Below are positions 12,398 to 27,177 of a stretch of DNA of 64,000 nucleotides, piece by piece. Within the stretch, counting starts at the first letter, position 1; each line of letters opens with the position of its first letter. The position numbers and the translations under genes were made by a program. The DNA comes from Hordeum vulgare subsp. vulgare (Eukaryota; Streptophyta; Magnoliopsida; Poales; Poaceae): contig NW_025422552.1 of assembly GCF_904849725.1 (NCBI RefSeq), forward strand, positions 30,001 through 94,000. Direction: 5' to 3'. The notes under the pieces are model-generated. The model was not told where the DNA came from and ran no database searches. It saw only the letters and a list, made by a program, of their open reading frames with translations.

Positions 12398-12619
12398 CTA
12401 ATTGGTTAAAATTCCATCCAGTAAAATGGAAGAATTATAAATTTCTAAAATGATAGATAGGAATATAGCGAATAAAGCCATTGCGACCCCCATAAAAGGA
12501 GTAGTCCCCCAACCCGGGGCGACTTTCCCATATTCCGAATTCAAGGGTTTCAGTAAACTACCTGCACCAGTTCGTTTTGGCCTAGGTTTAGAACTATCTT
12601 CAACGGTTTGTGTAGCCAT
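12398..12619 (-). CDS. psbH: photosystem II phosphoprotein PsbH
   Basis: A 73-residue, single-helix PSII subunit (helix about residues 42-62). The N-terminus [20 protein letters not shown] carries the conserved phosphorylatable Thr3. It is needed for stable PSII assembly and QB function. It lies between psbT and petB in the psbB operon, with psbN encoded on the opposite strand in the psbT-psbH gap. Confidence 0.97.
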   Translation of the reverse strand: MATQTVEDSSKPRPKRTGAGSLLKPLNSEYGKVAPGWGTTPFMGVAMALFAIFLSIILEIYNSSILLDGILTN

Positions 12620-12710
12620 AAATTATATTTAATCATTGGTGTTGACTTTGTATACTATTCCGTTGTAGTTGTAAATACACGATCTTTTCGTAGATCCATT
12701 GTAATCTTGA

Positions 12711-12853
<143 letters not shown>

Positions 12854-12854
<1 letters not shown>

Positions 12855-12898
12855 TTTAAGTAAGAAGTCCCCCTATCTGGGAGACTTCTTACTTAAAT
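12854..12898. terminator. stem-loop between convergent psbN and psbT
   Basis: ATTTAAGTAAGAAGTC (12854-12869) is perfectly complementary to GACTTCTTACTTAAAT (12883-12898), a 16-bp stem with a 13-base loop. It begins at the last base of the psbN stop and ends five bases before the psbT stop, so it can form the 3' end of psbN RNA and an internal hairpin of the psbB operon RNA. Confidence 0.8.
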
Positions 12899-12902
12899 GA
12901 AA

Positions 12903-13019
12903 TTATTTTATTCTTTTAGTTGGAGTTGGTGGAACCTTAGGTGGTTCTCGGAAGAAGATAGCGAAAAAAATTATCCCTAAAGTCGAAACTAAAAGGAACG
13001 TATAAACCAATGCTTCCAT
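12903..13019 (-). CDS. psbT: photosystem II subunit PsbT
   Basis: A 38-residue single-helix PSII protein, [20 protein letters not shown].., which helps dimerise PSII and stabilise the QA site. The C-terminal extension ending PTPTKRIK makes it longer than the 35-residue rice protein and matches the Pooideae form. It lies 154 bases after psbB in the same operon. Confidence 0.96.
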   Translation of the reverse strand: MEALVYTFLLVSTLGIIFFAIFFREPPKVPPTPTKRIK

Positions 13020-13173
13020 AGATTCGATCGTGGTTTATTTACAATTATAACTTCCACACCTATTCATTTGTCATTTGGGAGAATTTCCCATATAAAGAAA
13101 GAAAAAGAGTCAAAGAAAGGATGGGAGATGTCAAATCAAAAAAGAGAGGTGAAAGATACCATAACAATGTGTA

Positions 13174-14712
<1,539 letters not shown>

Positions 14713-14882
14713 TTAGCAAAGAAAAATAGACACGATGTCGCTTTATTTTATCGCATTGAAAAAGATTATCCATTGTACCTAACCCTTCTAGGGGATTCTG
14801 TGTCAGAAAGCGCGAATATTTATTTCATTCCATTAAAAATAAGAAGCCAATTCTGTTCATAAGAAGAAAGAGAAGCAGATCT

Positions 14883-14912
14883 ATTCTATACTCGATAAGT
14901 GCCAATATGCAA
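14883..14912 (-). promoter_or_regulatory. psbB operon promoter (PEP, sigma70-type)
   Basis: On the minus strand TTGCAT (14907-14912) is followed by an 18-base spacer and TAGAAT (14883-14888); TATAGA two bases earlier is an alternative -10. This block matches the conserved psbB promoter of angiosperms and lies about 180 bases upstream of the start codon. Confidence 0.65.
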
Positions 14913-15071
14913 TGGGTAACTTGGCCAATTTGGAAAAAACGAAGAATAGATCGCTACCCCTCTTTGTTTAGCATTCGAATCACCCATTCCTTTTTCTTTA
15001 TTCAATCTGTCTTACCTTTCTTATATGTATAACCTTTCCATCTATGTATTAATAGAATCTATAGTATTCAT

Positions 15072-15113
15072 ATAGAATAGAATAAGAATAAAATAGAATA
15101 GAATAAGAATAAA
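15072..15113 (+). repeat. 21-bp tandem duplication upstream of clpP
   Basis: Two exact adjacent copies of atagaatagaataagaataaa (21 bases, shown minus none) at 15072-15092 and 15093-15113; the unit itself is built from short agaata/aataa elements, so replication slippage is likely. Confidence 0.9.
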
Positions 15114-15210
15114 AATTAAGACAATAAACTGCAGATTCTTTCTTTCTGTTCCATTCTTACGTTTCCATATTAAAGTGTTTCTTACTTAAATTTAATAATA
15201 TTAATCTAAT

Positions 15211-15861
15211 ATGCCCATTGGTGTTCCAAAAGTACCTTACCGGATTCCTGGAGATGAAGAAGCGACTTGGGTTGACTTATACAATGTTATGTATCGAGAA
15301 AGGACACTTTTTTTAGGTCAAGAGATTCGTTGCGAGATCACGAATCATATTACAGGTCTCATGGTATATCTGAGTATAGAAGATGGAATTAGTGATATTT
15401 TTTTGTTTATAAACTCCCCAGGCGGTTGGCTAATCTCAGGAATGGCTATTTTTGATACGATGCAAACGGTGACACCAGATATATATACAATATGCCTCGG
15501 AATAGCCGCGTCCATGGCGTCCTTCATTCTGCTTGGAGGAGAACCCGCCAAGCGTATAGCATTCCCTCACGCGAGGATTATGCTTCACCAACCTGCTAGT
15601 GCTTATTATCGGGCAAGGACACCAGAATTTTTACTAGAAGTAGAAGAGTTACACAAAGTTCGCGAAATGATCACAAGGGTTTATGCACTAAGAACAGGCA
15701 AGCCTTTTTGGGTTGTATCCGAAGACATGGAAAGGGATGTTTTTATGTCAGCAGACGAAGCCAAAGCTTATGGACTTGTCGATATTGTAGGGGATGAAAT
15801 GATTGACAAGCACTGCGATACTGATCCAGTGTGGTTTCCGGAAATGTTTAAGGATTGGTAG
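15211..15861 (+). CDS. clpP: ATP-dependent Clp protease catalytic subunit
   Basis: A 216-residue serine protease subunit of the stromal Clp complex. The catalytic triad is visible as Ser101 (GIAASMASF), His126 (IMLHQP) and Asp176. The gene is one continuous frame; the two introns found in most dicots are absent, as in other grasses. It is followed on the same strand by the 5' exon of rps12 and by rpl20. Confidence 0.97.
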   Translation: MPIGVPKVPYRIPGDEEATWVDLYNVMYRERTLFLGQEIRCEITNHITGLMVYLSIEDGISDIFLFINSPGGWLISGMAIFDTMQTVTPDIYTICLGIAASMASFILLGGEPAKRIAFPHARIMLHQPASAYYRARTPEFLLEVEELHKVREMITRVYALRTGKPFWVVSEDMERDVFMSADEAKAYGLVDIVGDEMIDKHCDTDPVWFPEMFKDW

Positions 15862-16002
15862 TGTCCGGATTTCTTGTAAAGTTATTTCACAGCTAAATTC
15901 GTGTTTTCCTCGATTTAATAGAAAATAGAAAGACTTCATGATGAGCAATCATCAGGTTAAGATGGATCTAAACCAATCCATTTTTTTCTATATACATACA
16001 AC

Positions 16003-16116
16003 ATGCCAACGGTTAAACAACTTATTAGAAACGCAAGACAGCCAATACGAAATGCTAGAAAAACGGCTGCGCTTAAAGGATGCCCTCAGCGTCGAGGAAC
16101 ATGTGCTAGGGTGTAT
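16003..16116 (+). CDS. rps12: ribosomal protein S12, 5' exon (trans-spliced)
   Basis: The 114-base first exon encodes 38 residues, [20 protein letters not shown] to ..CARVY. It ends exactly at a GTGCG group II start, so translation cannot continue here. The remaining exons are known to lie in the inverted repeat, outside this window, and the mRNA is made by trans-splicing two transcripts. uS12 is the decoding-centre protein of the small subunit. It is cotranscribed with clpP and rpl20. Confidence 0.95.
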
Positions 16117-16814
16117 GTGCGACTCGTTCAGATCATGACTTCAAACAAATATAAAAAAAATTTGAAGTATCCCTGATTAGTACCAATGAATAGGATATAG
16201 CTTCTCTATCCTAGATTTCTATGGTATATGGAATTTCTGGTTTCCTTTGGTGCAAATCGAATTATCTAAATTTGGAAATAAGAAGCAATTCTCCCATTGG
16301 TAGCAAATGGTTATCCATTAAGCGGAGGAAATAGTAATAAAAAGAAAAAGGCTTATGCTCTTTTATCTTATAAAGAACGGACTAACAGGGTCAGCTACTT
16401 AGCCAACTTTCATAATTAAATACCGTCACTGTATGGATAACTCTTATTGTGAAAAGAGCTATTTACTCTATAATGGATAGGTAGAGCCAAAGAATGTGAA
16501 CTATACAAGTTCGTAATACTTTTTGATGAAAGAAAGGGCTCCGGTGTATAGAGAGGGCCTCACCGTTTAAAAGGGAACCATAGAAACGATGGAACCCACT
16601 ATTTTTTTTAGTATTATTTAGAATGAATTTGTTATTTCGTATAGAAATAACTGAACGGAGTGGAATAAAAAATCGTGGTTGGGAAGGTTACTATAGCAAA
16701 AGCCATTGGAATTAATATTTTATATATCGGAATAATTAGTTTTGTTATTAATGAGAAAAAGGGTGGCTAAAAGAAGAGAAATCATTAGTTATTCATTAAG
16801 GTTAATTTGATTCA
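16117..16814 (+). other. rps12: rps12-rpl20 spacer with 5' half of the split rps12 intron
   Basis: Begins GTGCGACTCG, the 5' end of a group II intron. The intron is broken: its 3' half is with the distant 3' exons. How far the intron half extends cannot be read from sequence alone. No other gene is seen in these 698 bases. Confidence 0.7.
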
Positions 16815-17174
16815 ATGACCAGAGTTCCGCGAGGATATATAGCCCGGAGACGACGAACAAAAATGCGTTCATTTGCCTCAAACTTTAGAGGGGCTCATTT
16901 AAGACTTAATCGAATGATTACCCAACAAGTAAAAAGAGCTTTTGTTTCCTCTCATCGAGATAGAGGTAGGCAAAAGAGGGATTTTCGTCGTTTGTGGATC
17001 ACTCGGATAAACGCAGCAACGCGGGTATATAAAGTATTCGATAGTTATAGTAAATTAATACACAACCTGTACAAGAAGAAATTGATTCTTAATCGTAAAA
17101 TGCTTGCACAAGTAGCTGTATCAAATCCAAATAATCTTTACACGATTTCCAATAAAATAAAGATCATCAATTAA
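16815..17174 (+). CDS. rpl20: ribosomal protein L20 (bL20)
   Basis: A 119-residue large-subunit assembly protein, starting [20 protein letters not shown], with the conserved [20 protein letters not shown] and [14 protein letters not shown] helices. Codon 103 is TCA (Ser), the position edited to Leu in maize rpl20 RNA. Convergent with rps18 on the other strand; a GC stem-loop (17216-17239) follows its stop. Confidence 0.96.
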
Positions 17175-17215
17175 AGGTATAAATAAAGTAATATACTGGA
17201 ATAATAAAAGATGAA

Positions 17216-17239
17216 TTCCCGGAGAGGGAACTCCGGGAA
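17216..17239. terminator. stem-loop between convergent rpl20 and rps18
   Basis: TTCCCGGAG (17216-17224) pairs with CTCCGGGAA (17231-17239), a perfect 9-bp GC-rich stem with a 6-base loop. A second palindrome, CGGAACTTAAGTTCCG (17345-17360), covers the 3' end of rps18. Either may define the rpl20 and rps18 RNA ends. Confidence 0.65.
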
Positions 17240-17336
17240 GATACAATAAATTAAGATTAAGTGGTAGGAATCGACGAGCTGGATTACTTTCTTTATAATA
17301 TATATAGGTCTGGCCCTTGCGAATTCGAATAAAACA

Positions 17337-17849
17337 TCAACAATCGGAACTTAAGTTCCGGTTGTTGTTTCTTAAATTTTGGTTGTAGTTTCTTAAGTTT
17401 CGATTGGAATTGTACTTTTGCGTTAATTGAGGAATATGTCTATTTTTTCTGGGTCTAGAACCTGTAATTATTGAAATTGACTGGGCTTGAAATTGTTTTT
17501 CGTTCTCATAGTTACGAAACGGTAAAAAAGATAAAATACGAGCCTGTTTTATAGCAAGAGTAATTAATCGTTGTTGTTTCAAGGTTAATCTATTTATTCG
17601 TCTCGATAATATTTTTCCTTGTTCACTAATAAATCTATTAATTAAACTCATGTTTCTATAATCAATTCGATCTCCCGGGCCAATCCGGGGACGCCTACGA
17701 AAAGGTTGTTTAGATTTACGAAAAGGTTGTTTGAATTTACGAAAAGTTTGCTTGGATTTACGAAAGGGTTGCTTGGATTTATTAAAAGTTTGCTTGGATT
17801 TACTAAAGGGTTGCTTAGATTTAAGAAAAGGTTGTTTAGATGTATACAT
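17337..17849 (-). CDS. rps18: ribosomal protein S18 (bS18) with heptapeptide repeats
   Basis: A 170-residue protein. The C-terminal two thirds hold the conserved bS18 core ([40 protein letters not shown]). The first 51 residues are seven heptads of the type KSKQPFR (residues 3-51), much longer than the roughly 100-residue S18 of dicots. Such a heptad array was described for cereal plastid S18. The function of the array is not known; it is highly basic and may contact rRNA. Upstream is rpl33 in the same orientation. Confidence 0.96.
   Translation of the reverse strand: MYTSKQPFLKSKQPFSKSKQTFNKSKQPFRKSKQTFRKFKQPFRKSKQPFRRRPRIGPGDRIDYRNMSLINRFISEQGKILSRRINRLTLKQQRLITLAIKQARILSFLPFRNYENEKQFQAQSISIITGSRPRKNRHIPQLTQKYNSNRNLRNYNQNLRNNNRNLSSDC
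17697..17843 (-). repeat. seven 21-bp coding repeats in rps18
   Basis: Seven imperfect 21-base units each encode a (K/T)(S/F)KQ(P/T)Fx heptapeptide. Units differ by one to a few bases, which indicates expansion by unequal exchange or slippage under frame constraint. Copy number varies between grasses. Confidence 0.9.
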
Positions 17850-18116
17850 GATTTATTCCTTATTTAATTTAAAATTGGAAAATGCACTTCTTTATTTTAT
17901 TAATTTAGGATCCAGAAGAAGTAGTTTTTCTTTGATCCATATCTTATTTGATTCATATTTATAGTATATGAATACCCTCTATACATATGAAATAATATCG
18001 ACCGGAAATCAGATGAGTTGATTTGTATTTTGTATTCTATACTATGTTTTATTTATATATAAAATATGAAGTTCTTACTCTTTCTGTTGTTTGGAAAGAT
18101 CGAATACACGATGTTC

Positions 18117-18317
18117 CTATTTCTTTATTTCGTGATGAGTCGTATGCTTGCGACAATAACGACAAAATTTTTTGAATTCTAATTGTCCGGGTGTATTGTG
18201 GCGATTCTTTTGAGTACTATATCTAGAAATCCCCGTCGATTCCTCATTGGCACCTTTTCGAACACAACTGATGCATTCCAAAATAACTCTGATTCTAACA
18301 TCTTTTCCCTTGGCCAT
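18117..18317 (-). CDS. rpl33: ribosomal protein L33 (bL33)
   Basis: A 66-residue large-subunit protein, [20 protein letters not shown] onward, with two pairs of cysteines (C15, C18 and C54, C57 in FCRYCRKH) typical of the zinc-ribbon type. The start is preceded by AGGAGG. It is non-essential under normal conditions in tobacco but helps at low temperature. It is followed by rps18 on the same strand. Confidence 0.96.
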
Positions 18318-18765
18318 GAACCTCCTTTTCCTTTTGGATTGACTTAATTTAATTCTTCTACTTATTCTTTTATTCTTCTATTTTGAATCCGAAGAAGAAG
18401 AATAAAATTCATTAGAATAATTTTTTTTTATTCTTAAATTAAGTAATAAAAAATAGAGAAATAATTAAAGAATACAATCCTTGTCGAATTAGCAAAGATT
18501 TTGGTTCGAAATCCTTTCATTTAATTAGTCAGCCCCGCCTTTTTCTATGCTCTGATTTCTGAGGCCTGATTTAGCTTGGGTACCCCTTTAAATTGAATTT
18601 CTATTTTTAAAAATAGGGTTTACCAAATTTTTAATGACTCTGAGGTTCAACCCAATCCATCTTTTCTTTCTTTTTCCTTCCGATACTAAAAAAAGATTGA
18701 AAAGGATAAGATAAAATTTTGTCATATCACGAAGAAATCTATCCCTCCCATAGCAATAACTAGAA
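18318..18765. other. rpl33-psaJ spacer
   Basis: 448 AT-rich bases with poly-A/T runs. The only long frame (minus, 18588-18791) overlaps psaJ out of frame and resembles nothing. No gene or clear regulatory element seen. Confidence 0.5.
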
Positions 18766-18894
18766 TTAAAAAAAAGGGAATGACAAAGCATCCGGGAATA
18801 AACGATTAATTTCTATCAATAAACCTGCTAAAGCACCAAACCATAGAGTACTTAGCACGGGTGCTACAGAGAGATATGTTTTTATATCCCGCAT
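18766..18894 (-). CDS. psaJ: photosystem I subunit IX
   Basis: A 42-residue single-helix PSI protein, [20 protein letters not shown].., ending [10 protein letters not shown]. It binds chlorophyll and supports the plastocyanin docking side of PSI. The length is the usual 42-44. It lies upstream of rpl33-rps18 on the same strand, the conserved psaJ-rpl33-rps18 cluster. Confidence 0.96.
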
Positions 18895-19234
18895 TGAAAA
18901 TCCTCCTTCCTTGTTGGAATACATATATGATCATAAACTTATGCTATATATAAACTGAACCATAATCGACGAAATTTTCCGAAATTGTCCTATCCCTAAA
19001 AAATAAAAAGATGACCCCTTCTTCCTATATATTATCAAGGAAAAGTAATCTTTCTTTTATAGGCGAAATTCTATTGGATTTTAGCTGTATATAATTCCTT
19101 AATTATATGAGACCAAAAAGAAGAAATGACACGAGGGTTCTATATATAGATAGAGAAAGAATAAGAAAATTATGATGTGGAAAAGAAGACAGGAATTGTG
19201 TACAATGGCATTGCACAACAATTTAATTTGGAAA
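18895..19234. other. psaJ-trnP spacer
   Basis: 340 AT-rich bases between divergent psaJ and trnP. It must hold the psaJ promoter, but no convincing -35/-10 pair was fixed. No gene seen. Confidence 0.45.
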
Positions 19235-19308
19235 AGGGATGTAGCGCAGCTTGGTAGCGCGTTTGTTTTGGGTACAAAATGTCACAGGTTCAAATCCTGT
19301 CATCCCTA
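19235..19308 (+). tRNA. trnP-UGG: tRNA-Pro (UGG anticodon)
   Basis: 74 nt; acceptor AGGGATG pairs with CATCCCT, anticodon TGG in TTTTGGGTA, T arm CAGGTTCAAATCCTG. Standard position next to trnW. Confidence 0.95.
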
Positions 19309-19447
19309 CCTATTACTTCTTTCTTCTTTATAGGCAGTAGCAACGAGATCAATTAAAGTAAAGTGGGTATAACTGGAATTTGTGGAGACTATACGTACGT
19401 GAGATACATTAGGAATAGAAAAAGATTTTCTTTTTGAATGAATGAAA

Positions 19448-19521
19448 GCGCTCTTAGTTCAGTTCGGTAGAACGCGGGTCTCCAAAACCCGATGTCGTAG
19501 GTTCAAATCCTACAGAGCGTG
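19448..19521 (+). tRNA. trnW-CCA: tRNA-Trp (CCA anticodon)
   Basis: 74 nt; acceptor GCGCTCT pairs with AGAGCGT (one G-T pair), anticodon CCA in CTCCAAA, T arm TAGGTTCAAATCCTA. Lies between trnP and petG. Confidence 0.95.
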
Positions 19522-19638
19522 ATTCCATCTATCTTATGTCGAAGCAGAGTAAAATAATTTAACAAAATTGAATTGTAACTCCAATTTGACCTCCTCCAGA
19601 CCAGAGAGGAGGTCAATAAAAAAAAAAAAATGACTCAA

Positions 19639-19812
<174 letters not shown>

Positions 19813-19931
19813 TTATCCACGAATCTCAATGACCAAGAAAAGAATTCCTAATTAGTCTGGAAAAGAGTCGTAGAATATCAGGAATCCCAAAGAAAGATTT
19901 TGCTTTTCTGAATTATTATTATTCAGTCAAT

Positions 19932-21709
<1,778 letters not shown>

Positions 21710-21834
21710 GAGAAAGAAAGAGACTAATAAGAATTCTCTTATCCCATTTGGAAAGATACCATCCTTATAACTACCCATGACTGTTTTTGTCTCTAGCATG
21801 ACCAATTGATAAAATGTGGAGGAAAGTAGGGGAA

Positions 21835-21957
21835 ATGGCCGATACTACTGGAAGAATTCCTCTTTGGCTGATAGGTACTGTAGCTGGTATTCCTGTGATT
21901 GGTTTAGTAGGTGTTTTCTTTTATGGTTCATATTCTGGATTGGGTTCATCTCTATAG
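21835..21957 (+). CDS. psbJ: photosystem II subunit PsbJ
   Basis: A 40-residue single-helix protein, [20 protein letters not shown].., ending YSGLGSSL. It regulates electron flow within PSII. Standard length; last gene of the psbE operon, with a strong hairpin (22512-22544) further downstream before petA. Confidence 0.97.
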   Translation: MADTTGRIPLWLIGTVAGIPVIGLVGVFFYGSYSGLGSSL

Positions 21958-22777
21958 TAATCGGAGGGACCAGATTGTAAACATGAAAAAGTAGGAGCTT
22001 AGCGGGTCCTTACCCCCTTTATCTGATTAGAGCGGAAAGGACCCGCGGAATTTTTACTCTTATAACGCGAATTGAATCTATTCGATTCACTCTTATGAAG
22101 CAACAAGAAAAAGAGATCACTCGAGGATCCAATATCTTATTCCACAAAGGAAGTATCCTGAAAATCCTTGATTTAGTTTCGAGTAATAAACTAATAAAAC
22201 CTTAATCAAAACTATTCAACTAGCCTAAAAATAAAAAAAAAACCTTCAATGGAAGAGTTTACTTTTTTTTGCAAAATTTCTGTAAGTTTGAAGTTAAACT
22301 TAATTAAACAAGCCAAGCAATTCTATTTGCTTACAATCACAAGAAATTTGTCCCCCGCCATATTTTCTTCCCCTCTGTTTGTCCACTACCTCGGCTAAAC
22401 CTAAGCAAAAGAAAAAGAGGCCCAAGAGACAGACCCGAATAAAGAAGAAATAGTAAAGTAATCTTTGACGAATTAGGAAGAAAAAGGATTCTTATTTTGA
22501 TACAAGAAGAATCGGCACAAGAAAAAGCCTTTTTCTTGTGCCGAATAGACGATTAAGAAGACCTGCAATCCCTCGAAAGAAATTTAAATTTTATTGTTCT
22601 CGCCTTTGCCTTGGATTCTCTTCTTTTGCATGAGATATAAATAAGGAATTCCAGACATCTCGTAAACAAAAAAAAGTCTAAACAAAAAAAGGATTTCCAA
22701 AAAAGATCATAGATAATTCTAGCAATTGCCAATAAATCGAGGCTTTTTACCAACTTGATGGTAAGAAATTCCGGGAC
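21958..22777. other. psbJ-petA spacer
   Basis: 820 bases between the convergent psbJ and petA. It holds a 15-bp stem hairpin (22512-22544). No gene is supported; the 66-codon minus frame at 22553-22753 resembles nothing. Confidence 0.55.
22512..22544. terminator. stem-loop between convergent psbJ and petA
   Basis: TCGGCACAAGAAAAA (22512-22526) and TTTTTCTTGTGCCGA (22530-22544) are perfect reverse complements, a 15-bp stem with a 3-base loop. It lies 234 bases after petA and 555 after psbJ, and is likely a 3'-end stabilising element for petA. Confidence 0.75.
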
Positions 22778-23746
<969 letters not shown>

Positions 23747-23967
23747 TCACAGATCCCAGAATTTCTACAATAAATTAGATAGGTAGCTAAGCTAATCTAG
23801 TTCCCTATACACGAATTTGTTGGCATTCTACTGCAACAGTTGTACTGCAATGATGAATACCTTAAAGCAGGTATAAATAGAAAGAATTTTGGTAAAATGG
23901 AAAAGGGCTTTCTTTCTAAAGAAAGATGCTAATTTGATTAATATTAATATCGGGAGATCAAATGAAT

Positions 23968-25129
<1,162 letters not shown>

Positions 25130-25687
25130 TCAAAATACTTCAATTGGTACGCGCAAGAAATAGGCCAATTCGGCAGCTTTTTGTTCAATTTCTCGTGGAG
25201 TAAAAAACTTATCATCAGTACGAGTCAAGGGAATGATCCCCTGGCCCCGGATTTCCATATAAAGAATACGACGAGGATAAAGACCCTCTTTAACCTGAAT
25301 TCTAATTGATTGGATATCCCGCATAAGGAATCGAAGGAAGACGCGACGTTTTATTCCAGGGAATCCCCAACGAAAAATGCAAACTATTCCCTCTTTTCTA
25401 TCGAATCGGTCATAACCACTACCTACATTCCACAAAATAGTACACCACAGGTAGGAGCTAATGAATAGGCCTGCGATTCCGTAGAAAGACATCACGACCC
25501 CCTGCGGAAAAAAAAGAATTTCTTGAGATGGAAGTATAGATATAATATTCTTACCAAGATAACTGGAAGTCCCAACCAATAAGAATCCTAGTGAACCTAG
25601 AAAAAGAATACAGGCCCAGAAAAAATTACTCCTTTTTCGAGAACCTTTTAGAAGTTCTACCCATATGTGTTCTGATCGCCAATTCAT
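25130..25687 (-). CDS. ycf4: photosystem I assembly protein Ycf4
   Basis: A 185-residue thylakoid protein starting [20 protein letters not shown], with two N-terminal membrane helices (about 20-42 and 60-85). It acts as a scaffold for PSI assembly. The frame is open upstream to an ATG at 25786, but the family begins at MNWRSE, so the shorter form is chosen. Between psaI and cemA in the same transcript. Confidence 0.96.
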   Translation of the reverse strand: MNWRSEHIWVELLKGSRKRSNFFWACILFLGSLGFLLVGTSSYLGKNIISILPSQEILFFPQGVVMSFYGIAGLFISSYLWCTILWNVGSGYDRFDRKEGIVCIFRWGFPGIKRRVFLRFLMRDIQSIRIQVKEGLYPRRILYMEIRGQGIIPLTRTDDKFFTPREIEQKAAELAYFLRVPIEVF

Positions 25688-26018
25688 ATTAGATATACTA
25701 AATCCAGCAGCGGTCGATTGAAATTGAGAGAATAAGCTAAATAATTTTGCCTTTACTTTTTTTGATTCTGAAATCGCCTTCAGCAACTAGTACTCCTGTG
25801 AAATAATAGGTTAGATACATTGACTTTCTATTCAAAAAATATTCGTTGATTCAATTAAAATAAATAAAAAAAAACTCGCTATACCAAGCTCTGCATATTC
25901 ATGCATTTATGCTCGTAGCCTATATCTGCATCCATAGCCGTTTTTCATTTGTGTGTAGAAAGTGTGTGTAGAAAAAGTCACATACCCTACCATATTATAT
26001 TACTTACACTAAAAAATA
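25688..26018. other. ycf4-psaI spacer
   Basis: 331 bases, AT-rich, with the upstream in-frame extension of ycf4 in its first 99 bases. No gene or clear signal seen. Confidence 0.45.
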
Positions 26019-26129
26019 CTAGACAATCTTTTTTTTTTGCACATAAAGAAATAAAGAAGTCATTGCAATTGCCGGAAATACTAAGCCTACTAAAGGCACG
26101 AAAATAGAAGGTAAGTTTAAATCCGTCAT
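26019..26129 (-). CDS. psaI: photosystem I subunit VIII
   Basis: A 36-residue single-helix protein, [20 protein letters not shown].., ending LYVQKKKIV. It stabilises PsaL and the PSI trimer/LHCI interface region. Standard grass length. In most angiosperms accD lies upstream; here the upstream gap to rbcL has no accD. Confidence 0.96.
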   Translation of the reverse strand: MTDLNLPSIFVPLVGLVFPAIAMTSLFLYVQKKKIV

Positions 26130-26758
26130 GGAATAGGTGTCTCAATTCAAATTTACTATTTCTATCTAGTCGAAAAATATCTTAAGATTCTTATGATATA
26201 ATTAAGTATATCTATTATAAGGAATATTGACTATTGTATTTTTTTAGTTTGCAAAATATTCTGTAAAAAAAATGATAAGGATAATAAGAAAATTCCAAAA
26301 AAGGAGAACTAATTAAAAAGATTTTTTTTATTTTCCCATCCTCATGGCCTTTCTATCTTTCTAATCTAATTTGAAATTGGATTCAAAAGAAAGCGACTAG
26401 AATTTACTTCCTGCATACATACTTCTCTAGAAGCGCATACAATAATGCGTGGTAAAGGCAGAAAAATAGTATATTCAATCAAAATCAAAGGGCAAATTAT
26501 CTTACCTACTATAGATCCCCTACTACCCTCTTAAGATCCCCTACTACCCTCTTAAGATCCCCCCTACTACCCTCTTAGACTTTTAAAGGCGATATACCAC
26601 CCAAAGAAAGGGTATGAAAATGCCGGGTGGTGTTAGCTTTTCGACGAAGACCCGTCCTGTGCCGCGAAGTCCTGTTAGTAAGACCCCGCGCAATAATGGA
26701 TTATAGAAGAATAGTATTCAAAATACTGCTCTGGACGCATATAGTAGCATTGCGATTC
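26130..26758. other. psaI upstream spacer
   Basis: 629 bases. The first part is AT-rich; 26513-26577 is a three-copy tandem repeat; from about 26580 the base composition is visibly richer in G+C. An unbroken minus-strand frame without a start (about 26588-26717) reads LLRGVLLTGLRGTGRVFVEK in part. I recognise no protein in it. Confidence 0.5.
26513..26577 (+). repeat. three-copy tandem repeat
   Basis: Units at 26513-26533 and 26534-26554 are identical 21-mers (agatcccctactaccctctt plus a). The third, 26555-26577, has two extra C residues. In the psaI-rbcL gap, a known hotspot for length change in grasses. Confidence 0.95.
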
Positions 26759-27070
26759 CTAATCTTTTTTATTTATGAATATGAACAGAAAAAATTCATT
26801 GTATCGTTGGGTCGGAGCGGAGGTTTGGTCCAGAAAAATTAGGAACAAAACGTCTACTCTACCACACTGAAGTCTATAGCGCTGTATTTCCACGAAAGTA
26901 TAATTCTTACCATCAGGATACGCTCCTTTCAACGTCTCTCCGATGGGTCCAGGTTCTATGTCCAATCCCAAATCAAGGATTTCTCGCTCTTGATCGGAGT
27001 CATAAACTAAAACTACCTTTTTATCCTTTTTATTAAGGTTATAGAAAACTTCCTTATCTAGTTCTAGCAT
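26759..27070 (-). CDS. unidentified 103-codon ORF in the psaI-rbcL gap
   Basis: An uninterrupted frame from ATG at 27070 to a stop at 26759. The product starts MLELDKEVFYNLNKKDKK and contains LDLGLDIEPGPIGETLKG. It is mostly hydrophilic, with a short hydrophobic stretch near residues 73-80. I do not recognise it: it is not the accD relic known from rice, and it does not resemble L23, RbcL or PsaI. The DNA is richer in G+C (about 40% or more by eye) than the AT-rich spacers. No clear ribosome-binding site precedes the ATG (gtgagtcaac). It could be a relic of a lost gene, foreign DNA from the mitochondrion or nucleus, or chance. Whether it is expressed is unknown. Confidence 0.3.
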   Translation of the reverse strand: MLELDKEVFYNLNKKDKKVVLVYDSDQEREILDLGLDIEPGPIGETLKGAYPDGKNYTFVEIQRYRLQCGRVDVLFLIFLDQTSAPTQRYNEFFLFIFINKKD

Positions 27071-27177
27071 GTTGACTCACGATTACGCCTGTTAAAAGTT
27101 TCAAACGTCCTCTTTTTTGAAATTGAAAGAGAGTCTTATAAAAAGGTCTAACTTCCAAACTATGTCTTTTTTCATTC

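Noticed and set aside
17697..17843. Regular repeats in rps18 as a CRISPR-like array
   Set aside because: The repeats are contiguous 21-mers with no spacers and are coding; plastids have no CRISPR arrays.
26627..26842. 71-codon plus-strand ORF in the psaI-rbcL gap
   Set aside because: Overlaps the minus-strand frame, resembles nothing and is no better supported than chance.
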